A stretch of DNA of 64,000 nucleotides. Origin: Mesorhizobium sp. SOD10. GTDB lineage: Bacteria > Pseudomonadota > Alphaproteobacteria > Rhizobiales > Rhizobiaceae. Positions 34,509 to 43,588 of this stretch are shown here, piece by piece (the stretch's first letter is position 1; every line of letters begins with the position of its first letter). The notes below the pieces were generated by a model. The model saw nothing but the letters and a program-made list of their open reading frames with translations. It was not told where the DNA came from and made no database searches. A program made the translations under genes and the position numbers. Where the stretch lies: assembly GCA_000824805.1 (NCBI GenBank), contig CCNA01000028.1:88983-152982 (forward strand). Reading direction: 5' to 3'.

Positions 34509-34819
34509 GTCGCCTTGTCCACCAGGGGCGTCTTCCGCTTCGGCGGCACGTAGCGCGTGACAAGCCTGAGAGTGTCGGCTTTCACGGTTACTGGAATACC
34601 CAGGTTGACTGTGACCTTGCCGGCTTCCTCGTCGACGTAGGTGACATCTCCAATAAGCTCGATTTCCTGGCCCTGCTTCACCTTAGACGTTCGGTCCAGG
34701 ATTGAATGCGGCTGCCCATAGGAGGGAACGGAAACGCTTACCCAGTCCTTCGTGACACGCCTACGCACCTTGGCCGTGATGGCGACCTCATCGCCAAGGT
34801 TGAAAGAGCCCTTCGTCAT
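34505..34819 (-). CDS. Hypothetical small beta-rich protein (104 aa), intact copy of a duplicated gene
   Basis: From the ATG at 34819 the product begins MTKGSFNLGDEVAITAKVRR and alternates strands as in an OB/SH3-like barrel: VSVSVPSYGQPHSILDRTSK, then EIELIGDVTYVDEEAGKVTV, then VKADTLRLVTRYV. An in-frame ATG at 34846 would add nine residues; neither start has a clear ribosome site. A damaged second copy of the same gene, with its upstream 120 bases, lies at 53.1-53.5 kb in the opposite orientation. The gene is coupled to the zinc-ribbon gene. Function unknown. Confidence 0.65.
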   Translation of the reverse strand: MTKGSFNLGDEVAITAKVRRRVTKDWVSVSVPSYGQPHSILDRTSKVKQGQEIELIGDVTYVDEEAGKVTVNLGIPVTVKADTLRLVTRYVPPKRKTPLVDKAT

Positions 34820-34973
34820 GTCGTGAGTCTGGGGCGGGGAGCGCATTATTCAAGCGCTTGCTAATGGAACATCGAACGCAGGGCGAGGGTGATCAAGCAG
34901 TCGGCGCGCGGGCTGGGCTGCTCCCATCCGCGCGCCGCGTTGGGTTGGGTGTAATCGCAACCAAGCCCACGGG
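34545..34973 (-). repeat. Dispersed repeat, copy A (mate at 53091-53510)
   Basis: Read on the minus strand, this segment matches 53091-53510 read on the plus strand from GTGGGCxTGGTTGCGAT to GACACTCTCAGGCTTGTCACG. It includes the identical leader CATTAGCAAGCGCTTGAATA. It covers the promoter/leader and most of the 104-residue gene. Copy A keeps an open frame. The two copies form an inverted pair 18 kb apart. Confidence 0.85.
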
Positions 34974-35202
34974 CGTCAGCTTGCAAAGTGACCGGCGCCC
35001 GTTGCCTGTTGGGGTTGGAATCCCGGCGCCGGCCCGGCGAATCGGAAGCTTCGCCGCAAGATCAGAGATACGCGGCCGGGTTGCCTTCAAGGAACAGAAA
35101 AGGGAACATTGCACAGGCTAATTTTAGGGACGCCACATTTTTTTTAATGACGGCGCGCGCCCCAGGCACAGCAGATGGGCGAACTCAACCAATTTTCCTC
35201 CA
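34974..35202. other. Gap upstream of the duplicated gene, nothing recognised
   Basis: A plus-strand ORF (34858-35121) runs antisense to the conserved leader and has no ribosome site or motif. A short A/T run (TTTTTTTTAATG near 35140) is the only compositional feature. The promoter of the minus-strand gene is probably within the repeat itself. Confidence 0.4.
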
Positions 35203-35385
35203 ATGCCAAAGGTTCTTGCAAATCTGAGCGACAGCGATCTCCGCCGCCTGATCAGCTACTTTGTGCGCATTTTGGAGCGGAGCGATTTGGCTGACGAGCA
35301 ACGCAAGCTGGTCGAACGGCGGTATGCCATTTGCATATCTGAAGCCCTTCGCCGTGGCCGCGAGCGGATTCAGAAGACGCCTTAG
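35203..35385 (+). CDS. Hypothetical helical protein (60 aa)
   Basis: The product MPKVLANLSDSDLRRLISYF continues with amphipathic helices (RILERSDLADEQRKLVERRY, AICISEALRRGRERIQ). The regular helix pattern argues for a real protein, but there is no ribosome site and the following 200 bases carry further protein-like pieces in other frames (LDFGRFAPSPKELKKEKAQW, LIGEVETLQAKEKLRR), which suggests a decayed longer gene. No family recognised. Confidence 0.35.
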   Translation: MPKVLANLSDSDLRRLISYFVRILERSDLADEQRKLVERRYAICISEALRRGRERIQKTP

Positions 35386-35584
35386 ACTTCGGCCGCTTCG
35401 CGCCATCGCCCAAGGAGCTGAAAAAGGAAAAAGCGCAGTGGCCGAGCCTGGCCTGATCGGCGAGGTCGAAACGCTGCAGGCGAAGGAGAAGCTGCGTCGC
35501 TGAAACGCTTCTGGAAGGCCCAGCTCAATGACTCCAGCTTCGCAACTTCATGGAACAAAATCTCCCGCGGCGGGTAAGGTCTCC

Positions 35585-35968
35585 ATGTCATCGGGTCGTT
35601 GTCTATGCGGGTCAGTGCGTTACGAAATCGCGGGTGTGCTTGCACAGCCTATAGCCTGTCACTGCACCCAATGCGCCCGCACCAGCGGCAACTTCGCGGC
35701 TATGGCGGCCTGTCGTTCGGAGGATCTTGAACTGCTAGCGTCGTCTACCCTCAGTTGGTACCGCTCGTCAGAAAACGTCGAGCGCGGCTTCTGCTCGCGT
35801 TGTGGCGGTAATCTATTCTGGAAGGCGGCTCCGGGCGTTCAAACCTTCGTCGCTGCCGGAACCCTTGACCGACCGACAGGCCTGCGCCTTGCCAAGCATA
35901 TTTTCGTGGGCTCGAAGTCCGATTTTTATGATCTAACCGACGGCCTACCGCAGGAGCTGGATGGCTAG
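35585..35968 (+). CDS. GFA-domain (glutathione-dependent formaldehyde-activating enzyme/CENP-V fold) protein
   Basis: A 127-residue zinc protein of the Mss4-like fold. Zinc ligands are in GRCLCGSVRYEI (CxC), CHCTQCARTSG (CxC..C) and GFCSRCGGNLFW (CxxC). Length is normal, and the N-terminus was set at 35585 because MSSGRCLCG is the standard family start. The original member combines glutathione and formaldehyde, but most relatives have unproven activity. Formaldehyde arises from methanol oxidation by enzymes like the PQQ dehydrogenase at 30-32 kb, but no operon link exists. Confidence 0.9.
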   Translation: MSSGRCLCGSVRYEIAGVLAQPIACHCTQCARTSGNFAAMAACRSEDLELLASSTLSWYRSSENVERGFCSRCGGNLFWKAAPGVQTFVAAGTLDRPTGLRLAKHIFVGSKSDFYDLTDGLPQELDG

Positions 35969-36378
35969 GCTCAGCCGGCAGACGCCCGAATGGGGGTCAC
36001 AGACGATCGTCGCCGACGTTGATGCTGCTATAAAGCTAGTCTGGAGCGAGCAGCGGTTTAATCAACGCAATCGCTAACGGGACGTTCGATCAGCCACTAA
36101 GTTGGGTGAATGCCGCGTGGATTATTAAGGCTTTGGCTGGTGTCTAAATCAATCGGCGACGCTCCGGGCCCACCATTATCGCCATTTGCCGATAGACTAC
36201 GAAGGCAGTTTGCGAAACTTGATTGACGAAGCTGATACAGCCCCTTGAGACCGCATCTGTGGGGCGGCGGCGTTACGCCTGATACCATGCCGTTGAGGTC
36301 AACTGGCCATTTTCTTGAAGCTTCCACCAACCCAGCGGTGACGACTGAGCGGGCTGCGATGCTGCGTCCCGGAGGACG
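35969..36378. other. 410-base gap, no gene recognised
   Basis: A 77-codon minus-strand ORF (36097-36330) has no ribosome site and no motif. The right end contains the CCCGGAGGACG ribosome site of the next gene. Composition is somewhat lower in GC than the neighbouring genes. Confidence 0.4.
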
Positions 36379-37848
36379 GTGAACATTTTTCCCTTGAAAT
36401 GGTTTGGAGTGCCTTGGGGAAAATATTGGAAAACCACTTTGGACAATACCGGATTAACGGTGCAGTGGGTCACGACGGCCGGCTCATATTTCGCTACCGA
36501 GGACGGCGATCCATGGATGCCGATCGGGCAGAATGATGCGATAAGCTGGCCCGAACTCAACGGGCTGTTCCGGCGCAGGAACATAGCCGGGGTGGAGGCA
36601 CATCTTTGCTGGCTTAAGGAAAGCGGCGTCACCTGCCTCAGGCTGATGCTGGAATATGCTCAGGTACGTCACCGCTATTTCGAGCGGCCGTTGGGTCGCT
36701 TCGTTCCGGCCATGGTGCGGCTGTGGGACGACCTTTTTCGTCTCTGCGAGAAACACGGTTTGAGGATATTGCTCACCCCGTTCGATACGTTCTGGCAGTG
36801 GCGGCACTGGCGTCATCACCCCTATAATCAAGGCAAAGGAGGCGTGCTGGATCACCCCTCCCGGTTCCTGGTCTGCAGAGCCACGCGACACGCCATCAAG
36901 GCAAGGCTGGAATTCGCGGTACGCAGATGGGGAGGCAGCGGCGCACTCTTTGCTTGGGACCTCTGGAACGAGATCCATCCCGAGCAGGCTGAGGGCAGGG
37001 CCGACGATTTCGGCGACTTCATCCACGATCTCAGTGATTTCGTTCGCCGGTTGGAAGTTTCGCTCTACGGCCGCTCCCACCCGAAAACGGTTTCGCTCTT
37101 CGGACCGGAGCTTCGCTGGCGGGCGCACATGCCGCTACGCGACCCAATCTTCCGACATCCAGATCTCGATTTCGCCTCCCTCCACATCTACGAGGAGGGC
37201 ACGATCGACGATCCCCGCGACACGGTGGCCCCGGCTCTTGGCATGGGGCGGATGGTCGGCGAAGCCTTGGCCGAAATCCGCGACGGACGCCCTTTCCTCG
37301 ACACCGAACATGGCCCAATCCATTCCTTCAAGGACAAGAAGATCACACTGCCCGAGCCCTTCGATGATGAGTATTTCCGCCATATGCAATGGGCGCACCT
37401 GGCTGCCGGTGGTGCCGGCGGCGGCATGCGCTGGCCAAACCGCAAGCCGCATGTGCTCACACCCGGCATGCGGCGGGCGCAGCGCTCGATGGCCGGTTTC
37501 CTGCCCCTAATCGACTGGCGCCGGTTCCGGCGTGTCCATCTCGGTGGCCGGGCCCGAGTTTCGCGGCCCGATGTCGCGGCGGTGTGCTGCGGCGACGATG
37601 CCCAGGCAGTGGCCTGGCTGGTGCGGCGCGCAACGATCGGGCCCAACGGCATGCTGCGGGCCGACGCACAACCCGAGCCCGTCACAATCGACCTGCCCTG
37701 GATGGCTCCCGGTCGTTACCGCATAGTCGGCTGGGCTACTGGGGCCGGCAGGCAAACGGCGGAATGGCAGGCGCAATCCGACGGCTGGTTGAAGCTGGAG
37801 GTGCCGCCGTTCGCCACCGATCTCGCCCTGGCGATTCGTCGATGCTGA
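36379..37848 (+). CDS. Cellulase-like glycoside hydrolase (clan GH-A, GH5-type)
   Basis: A 489-residue protein starting at GTG after a strong GGAGGA site. It has a (beta/alpha)8 barrel up to about residue 380, with CLRLMLEYAQVRHRYFERPL, the acid/base Glu in FAWDLWNEIHPEQAEG and the nucleophile Glu in FLDTEHGPIHSF. The C-terminal 100 residues (TIDLPWMAPGRYRIVGWATG) look like a beta-sandwich extension. No signal peptide is visible. Such cytosolic-looking GH-A proteins occur in rhizobial surface-glycan loci; the substrate is not predictable. It is a single gene. Confidence 0.8.
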   Translation: MNIFPLKWFGVPWGKYWKTTLDNTGLTVQWVTTAGSYFATEDGDPWMPIGQNDAISWPELNGLFRRRNIAGVEAHLCWLKESGVTCLRLMLEYAQVRHRYFERPLGRFVPAMVRLWDDLFRLCEKHGLRILLTPFDTFWQWRHWRHHPYNQGKGGVLDHPSRFLVCRATRHAIKARLEFAVRRWGGSGALFAWDLWNEIHPEQAEGRADDFGDFIHDLSDFVRRLEVSLYGRSHPKTVSLFGPELRWRAHMPLRDPIFRHPDLDFASLHIYEEGTIDDPRDTVAPALGMGRMVGEALAEIRDGRPFLDTEHGPIHSFKDKKITLPEPFDDEYFRHMQWAHLAAGGAGGGMRWPNRKPHVLTPGMRRAQRSMAGFLPLIDWRRFRRVHLGGRARVSRPDVAAVCCGDDAQAVAWLVRRATIGPNGMLRADAQPEPVTIDLPWMAPGRYRIVGWATGAGRQTAEWQAQSDGWLKLEVPPFATDLALAIRRC

Positions 37849-38035
37849 GAGGGACCGAAGCCAAGCCGCTCTCCACCTGGCCTGCTGGATGTCAGCTCTG
37901 AGGCATCTGGCGAGCCTGATCGGAGTACTGGCGGTCCTCTGATCTCTCACGGCTGAGTGGGGGAACACTCCATCCACCTCCGGGTTCGGAGTCGTGCGCC
38001 ATGTACCGCCCCCGGGAGCCAACTCGGTTTCGGCA
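37849..38035. other. Short gap, nothing recognised
   Basis: No ORF, hairpin or promoter motif that could be supported. Confidence 0.4.
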
Positions 38036-38480
38036 ATGTATGAGGACCCGATCGTTCCACTCGCAAAGCCATCCGAGAGCGCAATGCGGTGCTTTTTGTC
38101 GGAGCCGGTGTTTCGATGAGCGTGAGACTCCCTTCATGAGAGAAGCTGATCGAGGGCATGGCGAGCGAACTCGGCCTGGGAAGCCTAAGGAGCGCGATCG
38201 CTTCCAGACGTTGCCGGAATATTACCGGATCAAGCATGGCAGCATCGGACCGCTGTGCAACTGGATGGACAGACATTGGGAGACCCCGCAATTCCTGTGC
38301 GGGTCGACATCGGCTTTGGCAACGCCGTTACGTCGGTGGCGCAGGAACTGGAGTTTCCATCGCTTCTTTCAGCCGAGGCCCGCGCCTGAGAGCCGATCCG
38401 ATCGGGAGCTGATGTTTTTAGCGCCCACGGCCAGAAGACCTTCCAGCATATGGAGATGCTGATCTCCGCCGCCATAATCT
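38036..38480 (+). pseudogene. SIR2-like domain protein, N-terminal part, multiply broken
   Basis: Three reading frames carry successive pieces of one protein. YEDPIVPLAK (frame of ATG 38036) is followed after a frameshift near 38064 by AIRERNAVLFVGAGVSMSVR and LPS. A TGA at 38137-38139 then stands where this family has Trp, followed by EKLIEGMASELGLG. After another frameshift near 38190 the sequence reads FQTLPEYYRIKHGSIGPLCN and WMDRHW. LFVGAGVSM is the NAD-binding Gly-Ala-Gly motif of SIR2/SIR2_2 proteins. Such domains are frequent in anti-phage systems. The C-terminal part is absent. Confidence 0.8.
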
Positions 38481-38533
38481 AACCAGTGGTGGTCAGGCTT
38501 TGACGCTGCGCCAAGATAACCGACTCGGCAGGT

Positions 38534-39604
38534 TCATGCTGCAAGCATTGCTTGCGCTTCGGCCCAGAGCCGACGCGTGAACTCCCCGGCGGGATCAGAG
38601 CGGGACAATCGGCCTGCCTGGCCAGCCCACGCCTGGAGCCGGTCAACCGAAGTATCCCTGTTTGCTTCCCTGCGCATCGGCGCGGTCAGGCCCCTTTGTA
38701 CGGGATATGGTGCGGGAGGCGGGGCATCGGGACCAGTCGCCGCGATGACATAGCGCGTTGCGATGCTGCGACCCGGCCTTCCGCTGAAAACACGGCTGAC
38801 GAGGGTTCCTTCCGGCGCCGACTGCCCGATGGCATCCGCCCAAGCCGGATGGATTTCTGCTTCCGGGCAGCGCAGATATCCCGTTCCGATCTGCACAGCG
38901 CTGGCTCCGAGCGCCAGAGCCGCCACAATTCCGCGTGCGTCGGCAACGCCACCTGTCGCAATCACCGGAACGTGGACCGCGTCAACAACAATTGGCAACA
39001 ACGCAAAAAGGCCAACCAGCTCCCGCTCCGCTTTCTCCGGGTTGAACGCCGCCCTGTGTCCTCCTGCTTCCATACCCTGGACGACAATGGCGTCGGCGCC
39101 GGCTGCCTCTGCCTCCAGAGCTTCGCTCAATGTTGACACGACAGCGAACCAAGAGATCCCATGCTGCCTGAGCCTCTCCACGTACACGCGCGGAAAGAGT
39201 CCCATAACTGATGACACGATCGGCGGCCTCGCCACAATGAGGGCGTCGCATTGTGCCTCGAAATCCGGTGGTACCGCATCGCCTGCCGCCGCTGGCACAT
39301 CTGGTCCCCACTGAGCCAGGAACTCGCGAACCTCTTCCTCCCTTTTCGCGTCGCGCGCCGGCGCGGGATCGGGAACCCAGAGATTGAGCTGAAACGGTCC
39401 GTCGGTCATGGATCGGAAGGTGCTCACCCAAGATCCGATCTCGCCGGGCTGCATGAGCAACGCTCCCAAAGCGCCAAGCCCACCAGCTTGTGCCACCGCT
39501 GCTGACAATCGGGGAGCCGGAACACCGGCCATCGGTGCCAGAAGCAAGGGGATCTCGAGGCCGTGTTGCTCGCAGAATTCTCGCGAGCGCAAACAAGAAA
39601 CCAT
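38534..39604 (-). CDS. Nitronate monooxygenase (NMO/2-nitropropane dioxygenase family)
   Basis: A 356-residue FMN-dependent TIM-barrel protein. Family blocks are the N-terminal LLLAPMAGVPAPRLSAAVAQ, the early GGLGALGALL, DAIVVQGMEAGGHRAAF with the catalytic-region His, PVIATGGVADARGIVAALAL and the phosphate loop GASAVQIGTGYLRCPEA. It oxidises alkyl nitronates such as propionate-3-nitronate. Length is normal. It stands alone on the minus strand; no nitro-compound genes adjoin it. Confidence 0.92.
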   Translation of the reverse strand: MVSCLRSREFCEQHGLEIPLLLAPMAGVPAPRLSAAVAQAGGLGALGALLMQPGEIGSWVSTFRSMTDGPFQLNLWVPDPAPARDAKREEEVREFLAQWGPDVPAAAGDAVPPDFEAQCDALIVARPPIVSSVMGLFPRVYVERLRQHGISWFAVVSTLSEALEAEAAGADAIVVQGMEAGGHRAAFNPEKAERELVGLFALLPIVVDAVHVPVIATGGVADARGIVAALALGASAVQIGTGYLRCPEAEIHPAWADAIGQSAPEGTLVSRVFSGRPGRSIATRYVIAATGPDAPPPAPYPVQRGLTAPMRREANRDTSVDRLQAWAGQAGRLSRSDPAGEFTRRLWAEAQAMLAA

Positions 39605-40332
39605 TACGGACTTTCTCTTCAGATCGCCAAGCGCCCGACTTCATCTCGTCACGGGCCATCTTGCCCACCAAGACCTCGGACGGGCCGGCCCAGATATGCG
39701 CAGTTTTTGCGAAAATCTGGCAACCGGAGTCTCCTTCGCGCTTCGCTACTGAATGAGGATGTCAGGCCGCGTAACCCCTCGCAAAGGAGTGATTTTCAGG
39801 GACTGGGAGCAATATTCAACACGTTCTCCTGCCCTCGTTTTCGCGGTTCAGAAAATGCGCTCAAGGCTCCGCGGCGATCAGGTGACTTTATTGCCCTTGC
39901 GCGCAGCCGGTCGGGGACGCCGTTCGCCCTTCGGTCGCCGGGGACAAACGCTACGCGCATACTTGTCGGCCGCGGTCGGGATTGCGTTGCGCTGAATCCC
40001 CAATCTCAGCAGCGTGAAGTCGCTGAGTTTGCTCAACTCCACCTGAGCCTTGCGTCGCAGGGCGTTCCGCACCAACGAACTCGCCAGCACTGCGGTCGAG
40101 CGAAGCCAGTGCATCAGCGAGCAAGCCGAAGCGAGCCCTCGTGGCGGTTGTCCTGCACTCCCTTGAAGTAGACCATCGGCAAGACCTCGCGGCGTTTGGA
40201 TCGGTCCCGCCGGTCGAGCAACGATCCTTCGCCCGGCACGACCGCAAACGCGATCTCGGCGTTCCGCCTGCAACCATGGCAGTACCGCGACCCGTCAGCA
40301 AACGAGTCTCTTTCTGGGCCGAGGAAGAAAGT
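39605..40332. other. 728-base gap, no gene recognised
   Basis: Overlapping ORFs (39878-40273 minus, 39951-40379 minus, 40141-40431 plus) all give Arg/Ala-rich products without motifs, and none has a ribosome site. The region may be decayed coding DNA. Confidence 0.4.
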
Positions 40333-41289
40333 TCAGCCCACTCTGTCAGCCGTATGTTCGCTGCTGTCGCCGCCATCATGACTGGGAAGATGATCGAGGG
40401 GCCGTCTGGATTGGTTGGCCGACGCGATTGAGTGCCTAGGCGAGAGAATGACGGCGGCCACGCCGATGACGATGAGCGCCATCCCAGTCAGGCGGGTTAG
40501 GTTGAAGGTCTCTCCCAGGAAGACCCAGGCGGATAGAGCACCAAAGACAGGTACAAGCAACCCAAAAGGGGCCGTTGCTGCGGCGCCGTATTGCTTGATC
40601 AATTGACCCCAGCCGGCAAAACATGCGGTCGTGGCAACAAAACCAAGGAAGAAAACCGCGCCGATCCCGTGCCAGGCCGGATGTCGCAACGCGGGCAGGA
40701 TCGCGTCCTGGCCCTCACAGAGCACAGAAAGGAACAGCAAGGGCAGGGGCGGCACCAGGCACAGCCATGTCACCAAGGCGAGCATATCGACCTTGCCCGA
40801 ACGACGCACGAGGATGTTGCCGAAGGCCCAACTCGTAGCGCCGGCGGCGATGCAAGCCAGACCGGCGATCGTTATGTCGTGAGCAGCGTCGGTCACGGTC
40901 CAGCCAATGACCCCGAGTCCGCTGAACGCTACGGAGATTCCGGCGATCTGCCAGGGCAGGATGCGCTCGCCGAGCAATCCCGCCAGAAGCACGGTGAGGA
41001 TAACCTGCGTCTGCATGAGCACCGAGGCCAGACCCGCCGGCATCCCGACCTGCATCCCGACGAAGAGGAACGCGAACTGCCCCGTGAACCAGATCGTCCC
41101 GACCATGACAAGCCAGCGCCAGGGCAGCGGGGGTCGGGAGACGATGACGATCGCGGTCGCCGCCACGCTGAAACGGAGCGCCGCGAGCAGAAGTGGAGGA
41201 AAACTCTGCAGCCCTATTCGGATGATGATGAAATTGAAGCCCCAGACGGCAGCGATCAGGACTCCGAGCACCTTGTCGCGAAGCGCCAT
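40333..41289 (-). CDS. EamA/DMT-family transporter
   Basis: A 318-residue membrane protein with ten helices in two EamA repeats. The first starts with VLIAAVWGFNFIIIRIGLQS and ends near SVLMQTQVILTVLLAGLLGE; the second has GATSWAFGNILVRRSGKVDM and PFGLLVPVFGALSAWVFLGE. These proteins usually export amino acids or metabolites. A GGAGG site precedes the ATG. It is divergent from the GNAT and MocR genes, which may regulate it; MocR-EamA pairs are common. Confidence 0.92.
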   Translation of the reverse strand: MALRDKVLGVLIAAVWGFNFIIIRIGLQSFPPLLLAALRFSVAATAIVIVSRPPLPWRWLVMVGTIWFTGQFAFLFVGMQVGMPAGLASVLMQTQVILTVLLAGLLGERILPWQIAGISVAFSGLGVIGWTVTDAAHDITIAGLACIAAGATSWAFGNILVRRSGKVDMLALVTWLCLVPPLPLLFLSVLCEGQDAILPALRHPAWHGIGAVFFLGFVATTACFAGWGQLIKQYGAAATAPFGLLVPVFGALSAWVFLGETFNLTRLTGMALIVIGVAAVILSPRHSIASANQSRRPLDHLPSHDGGDSSEHTADRVG

Positions 41290-41545
41290 TTGCTCACCTC
41301 CATCTTACCGGGGAAACCTGTGCCTGGCGCGGCCATCATCGATCTCCCGCGCGCATAGCCAGTACACCCCGTTCGACGCCGCGCATCGCCGCTGGGTTGC
41401 GCGCATTACCTACGCAGAGGCGCCAAGCAGGCCAATGATAAGCTGTCGGAGAAGGTGAGCAGCTTTCACTTGTCGTTTGCGACCGATGCGCCGAATAGCA
41501 GACAGGCGCACGCGATGCGGCGAGCAGCTTGCGGATATTGTCACT

Positions 41546-42061
41546 ATGGCCGAGAACTCTGAACCACTGAACGCTGTTCTCGTGGCTTTGAAGATCGGCG
41601 AATCCTACACAATCCGAAAGCTGCGAAGTACGGAAACCGAAGCCTGCGACGCCTTCCTCAGCCGCCTTTGCAGCCACGATGTCCGGTGGCGATTTGGTGG
41701 GCCACGTTTATCCGGGGCTTGCCTCTTGCCTGCTCGCGTGGCGGGCCGGCGCAGCCTCGCATTTGCTGCCGCCAATATGTCGGGGGAGATCCTCGCCATC
41801 CTCAACGTCGAGTATCTTGATCCGGCGACGGCGGAGATTGCCTTGGTCGTCCGTTCGGATTTGAAGCGACGGGGGATCGGATCTGCATTGCTGCGACACG
41901 TCATGAGGTGGACGAGGGCCGCTGGACTGCGACGACTCGTTGGCCACGTCATGTCTGATAACAGGATCATGCTTCGATTGGCCTTGGCAGCCGGCTTCCG
42001 CCCGACCGCTGGCGATCAGGCCCTGATCGAATTCTCCTGGGTTGCGCCGACGGAGGCTTGA
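41546..42061 (+). CDS. GNAT-family N-acetyltransferase
   Basis: A 171-residue protein with the acetyl-CoA binding motif RSDLKRRGIGSALLRHVMRW (Arg-x-x-Gly-x-Gly type), preceded by the strand TAEIALVV and followed by RLVGHVMSDNRIMLRLALAA and GFRP. The start at 41546 is chosen over 41477 because it begins the conserved domain. Its stop lies 47 bases before the MocR start, so it is probably co-transcribed. The acyl acceptor is unknown. Confidence 0.85.
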   Translation: MAENSEPLNAVLVALKIGESYTIRKLRSTETEACDAFLSRLCSHDVRWRFGGPRLSGACLLPARVAGRRSLAFAAANMSGEILAILNVEYLDPATAEIALVVRSDLKRRGIGSALLRHVMRWTRAAGLRRLVGHVMSDNRIMLRLALAAGFRPTAGDQALIEFSWVAPTEA

Positions 42062-42108
42062 TCAACGCCTCTGCTTTCGCGATAGGACTCCGATGGGAGG
42101 ATTGGCGT

Positions 42109-43527
42109 ATGTTGGATCGCGCTGTGATCCCGGGTGATGCGATGGAGTCCTGGAAGCCAAACATCGAGGAAGGGCCGGCACCGCTCTACGAACGCATCGC
42201 AGACGCGATCGAGCGTGACATTCATGAGAGCCGGCTGGCGCCAGGTGCGCGCCTGCCGGCGCATCGTGATCTGGCGCACGCGCTGTCCATCGGCACCGGG
42301 ACTGTGACCAAGGCCTATGGCGAAGCCGAGCGACGCGGCCTTCTGTCCTCTCAGGTCGGTCGGGGATCGTTCGTCACCGCTCCGATCGAGGCGCAAGACC
42401 GCGCCGCGGCCGGGCCTGTCGACCTAGCATACAACTTCCCGCCGGTGGGGCTGACATCACGCTACCTGGCGGAGGCCATGGGCAGGCTCTGGCGCCGCCA
42501 GGACTTTACTGCGACCAGCCGATACACTGCCCCGGAAGGCCTCGACAGCGTGCGCTCTGCGGCATCCCGGTGGATTCGCGACCGGCATGAGCTCGAGGTC
42601 GCTTCCGCCGGCAATCTCATCCAGACCAATGGCGGTCAGCACGGACTTTCGTTGCTTCTGCAGACGCTTTGCAGAAGCGGCGACACCGTACTTTGCGAGG
42701 CCGTGACTTTCCACGGCCTCAAGCTGGTAGCCAGGGCCGCGAATCTGAAGCTCCGCGGCATCGCCCTGGACTCGCAGGGCCTGCTTCCTGAAGCGCTGGA
42801 AAGGGCGATCGCCTCGACGGGAAGCAAGGTTCTCTATACCGTGCCAACTCTGCAAAACCCGACGGCCGCCACCATGTCCGCAGCACGGCGGCGGGAGGTT
42901 GTGGCGATCGCACGCCGCTACGATGTTCTCATAATCGAGGACGACGCATATCGCGCCATTGCGCGCGGTTCTTCTCGCATGCCGCCCGCGTTGGCCGATC
43001 TTGCGCCGGAGCGCACATTCTATGTCGCGTCCATCTCCAAAAGCATTTCGCCTGGCCTCAGGCTGGCTTTTCTGCTGCCGCCCGACACCTCATGGCGCGA
43101 GCGGATATTGGATAACATCGTTGCGACAGGCTACGCGCCACCTGCTCAGAACGCCCTCATATTCGCTCAGTGGGTGGAAGAAGGCACTGTCGATGCCCTT
43201 GTCGGTAACGTGCTCCAGGAAATGCAGGCGCGCACCGCCATGGCCTTGCGGATATTGGGGGACGCGGTTTCTAAGCCGGGCGCTGACCAGACGTTGCATG
43301 TGTGGATGCCGCTGGATTCGCTGCGGGCGGAACGTGCCTATGGCCGCGCCCTTCGCGCGGGCGTGCAGATTACGCCCCCCGACGCGCCCATGGTGGATCA
43401 CAGCATAAGCGGACTGAGGATATGCCTTGGCAGTGTTACGGACCGCTCCGCACTTCAACGAGCGCTAGGGATAGTGTTGCACGCGCTGAAGGACGAGATG
43501 TCGGGCTCCTCCGCTGCTGTCGTCTAG
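42109..43527 (+). CDS. MocR/PdxR-family transcriptional regulator (GntR HTH plus aminotransferase domain)
   Basis: A 472-residue regulator. Residues about 20-85 form a GntR winged helix (APLYERIADAIERDIHESRL, then LSIGTGTVTKAYGEAERRGL). Residues about 100-460 are a fold-type I aminotransferase domain, with the PLP lysine Lys311 in ASISKSISPGLRLAF and the Asp in VLIIEDDAYRAIAR. The start at 42109 is set by GGGAGGA seven bases upstream. Its position next to the divergent EamA gene suggests control of that exporter. Confidence 0.93.
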   Translation: MLDRAVIPGDAMESWKPNIEEGPAPLYERIADAIERDIHESRLAPGARLPAHRDLAHALSIGTGTVTKAYGEAERRGLLSSQVGRGSFVTAPIEAQDRAAAGPVDLAYNFPPVGLTSRYLAEAMGRLWRRQDFTATSRYTAPEGLDSVRSAASRWIRDRHELEVASAGNLIQTNGGQHGLSLLLQTLCRSGDTVLCEAVTFHGLKLVARAANLKLRGIALDSQGLLPEALERAIASTGSKVLYTVPTLQNPTAATMSAARRREVVAIARRYDVLIIEDDAYRAIARGSSRMPPALADLAPERTFYVASISKSISPGLRLAFLLPPDTSWRERILDNIVATGYAPPAQNALIFAQWVEEGTVDALVGNVLQEMQARTAMALRILGDAVSKPGADQTLHVWMPLDSLRAERAYGRALRAGVQITPPDAPMVDHSISGLRICLGSVTDRSALQRALGIVLHALKDEMSGSSAAVV

Positions 43528-43588
43528 AGAATCCGAACGTTTTCTGCCCGGCATTGCGCTTGGACCAACGGTGGAGTGGGTCGCGGGG

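Noticed and set aside
39878..40431. Candidate transposase remnant between the nitronate monooxygenase and EamA genes
   Set aside because: No DDE, helix-turn-helix or IS-family block could be read in any frame, and no terminal inverted repeats were found.
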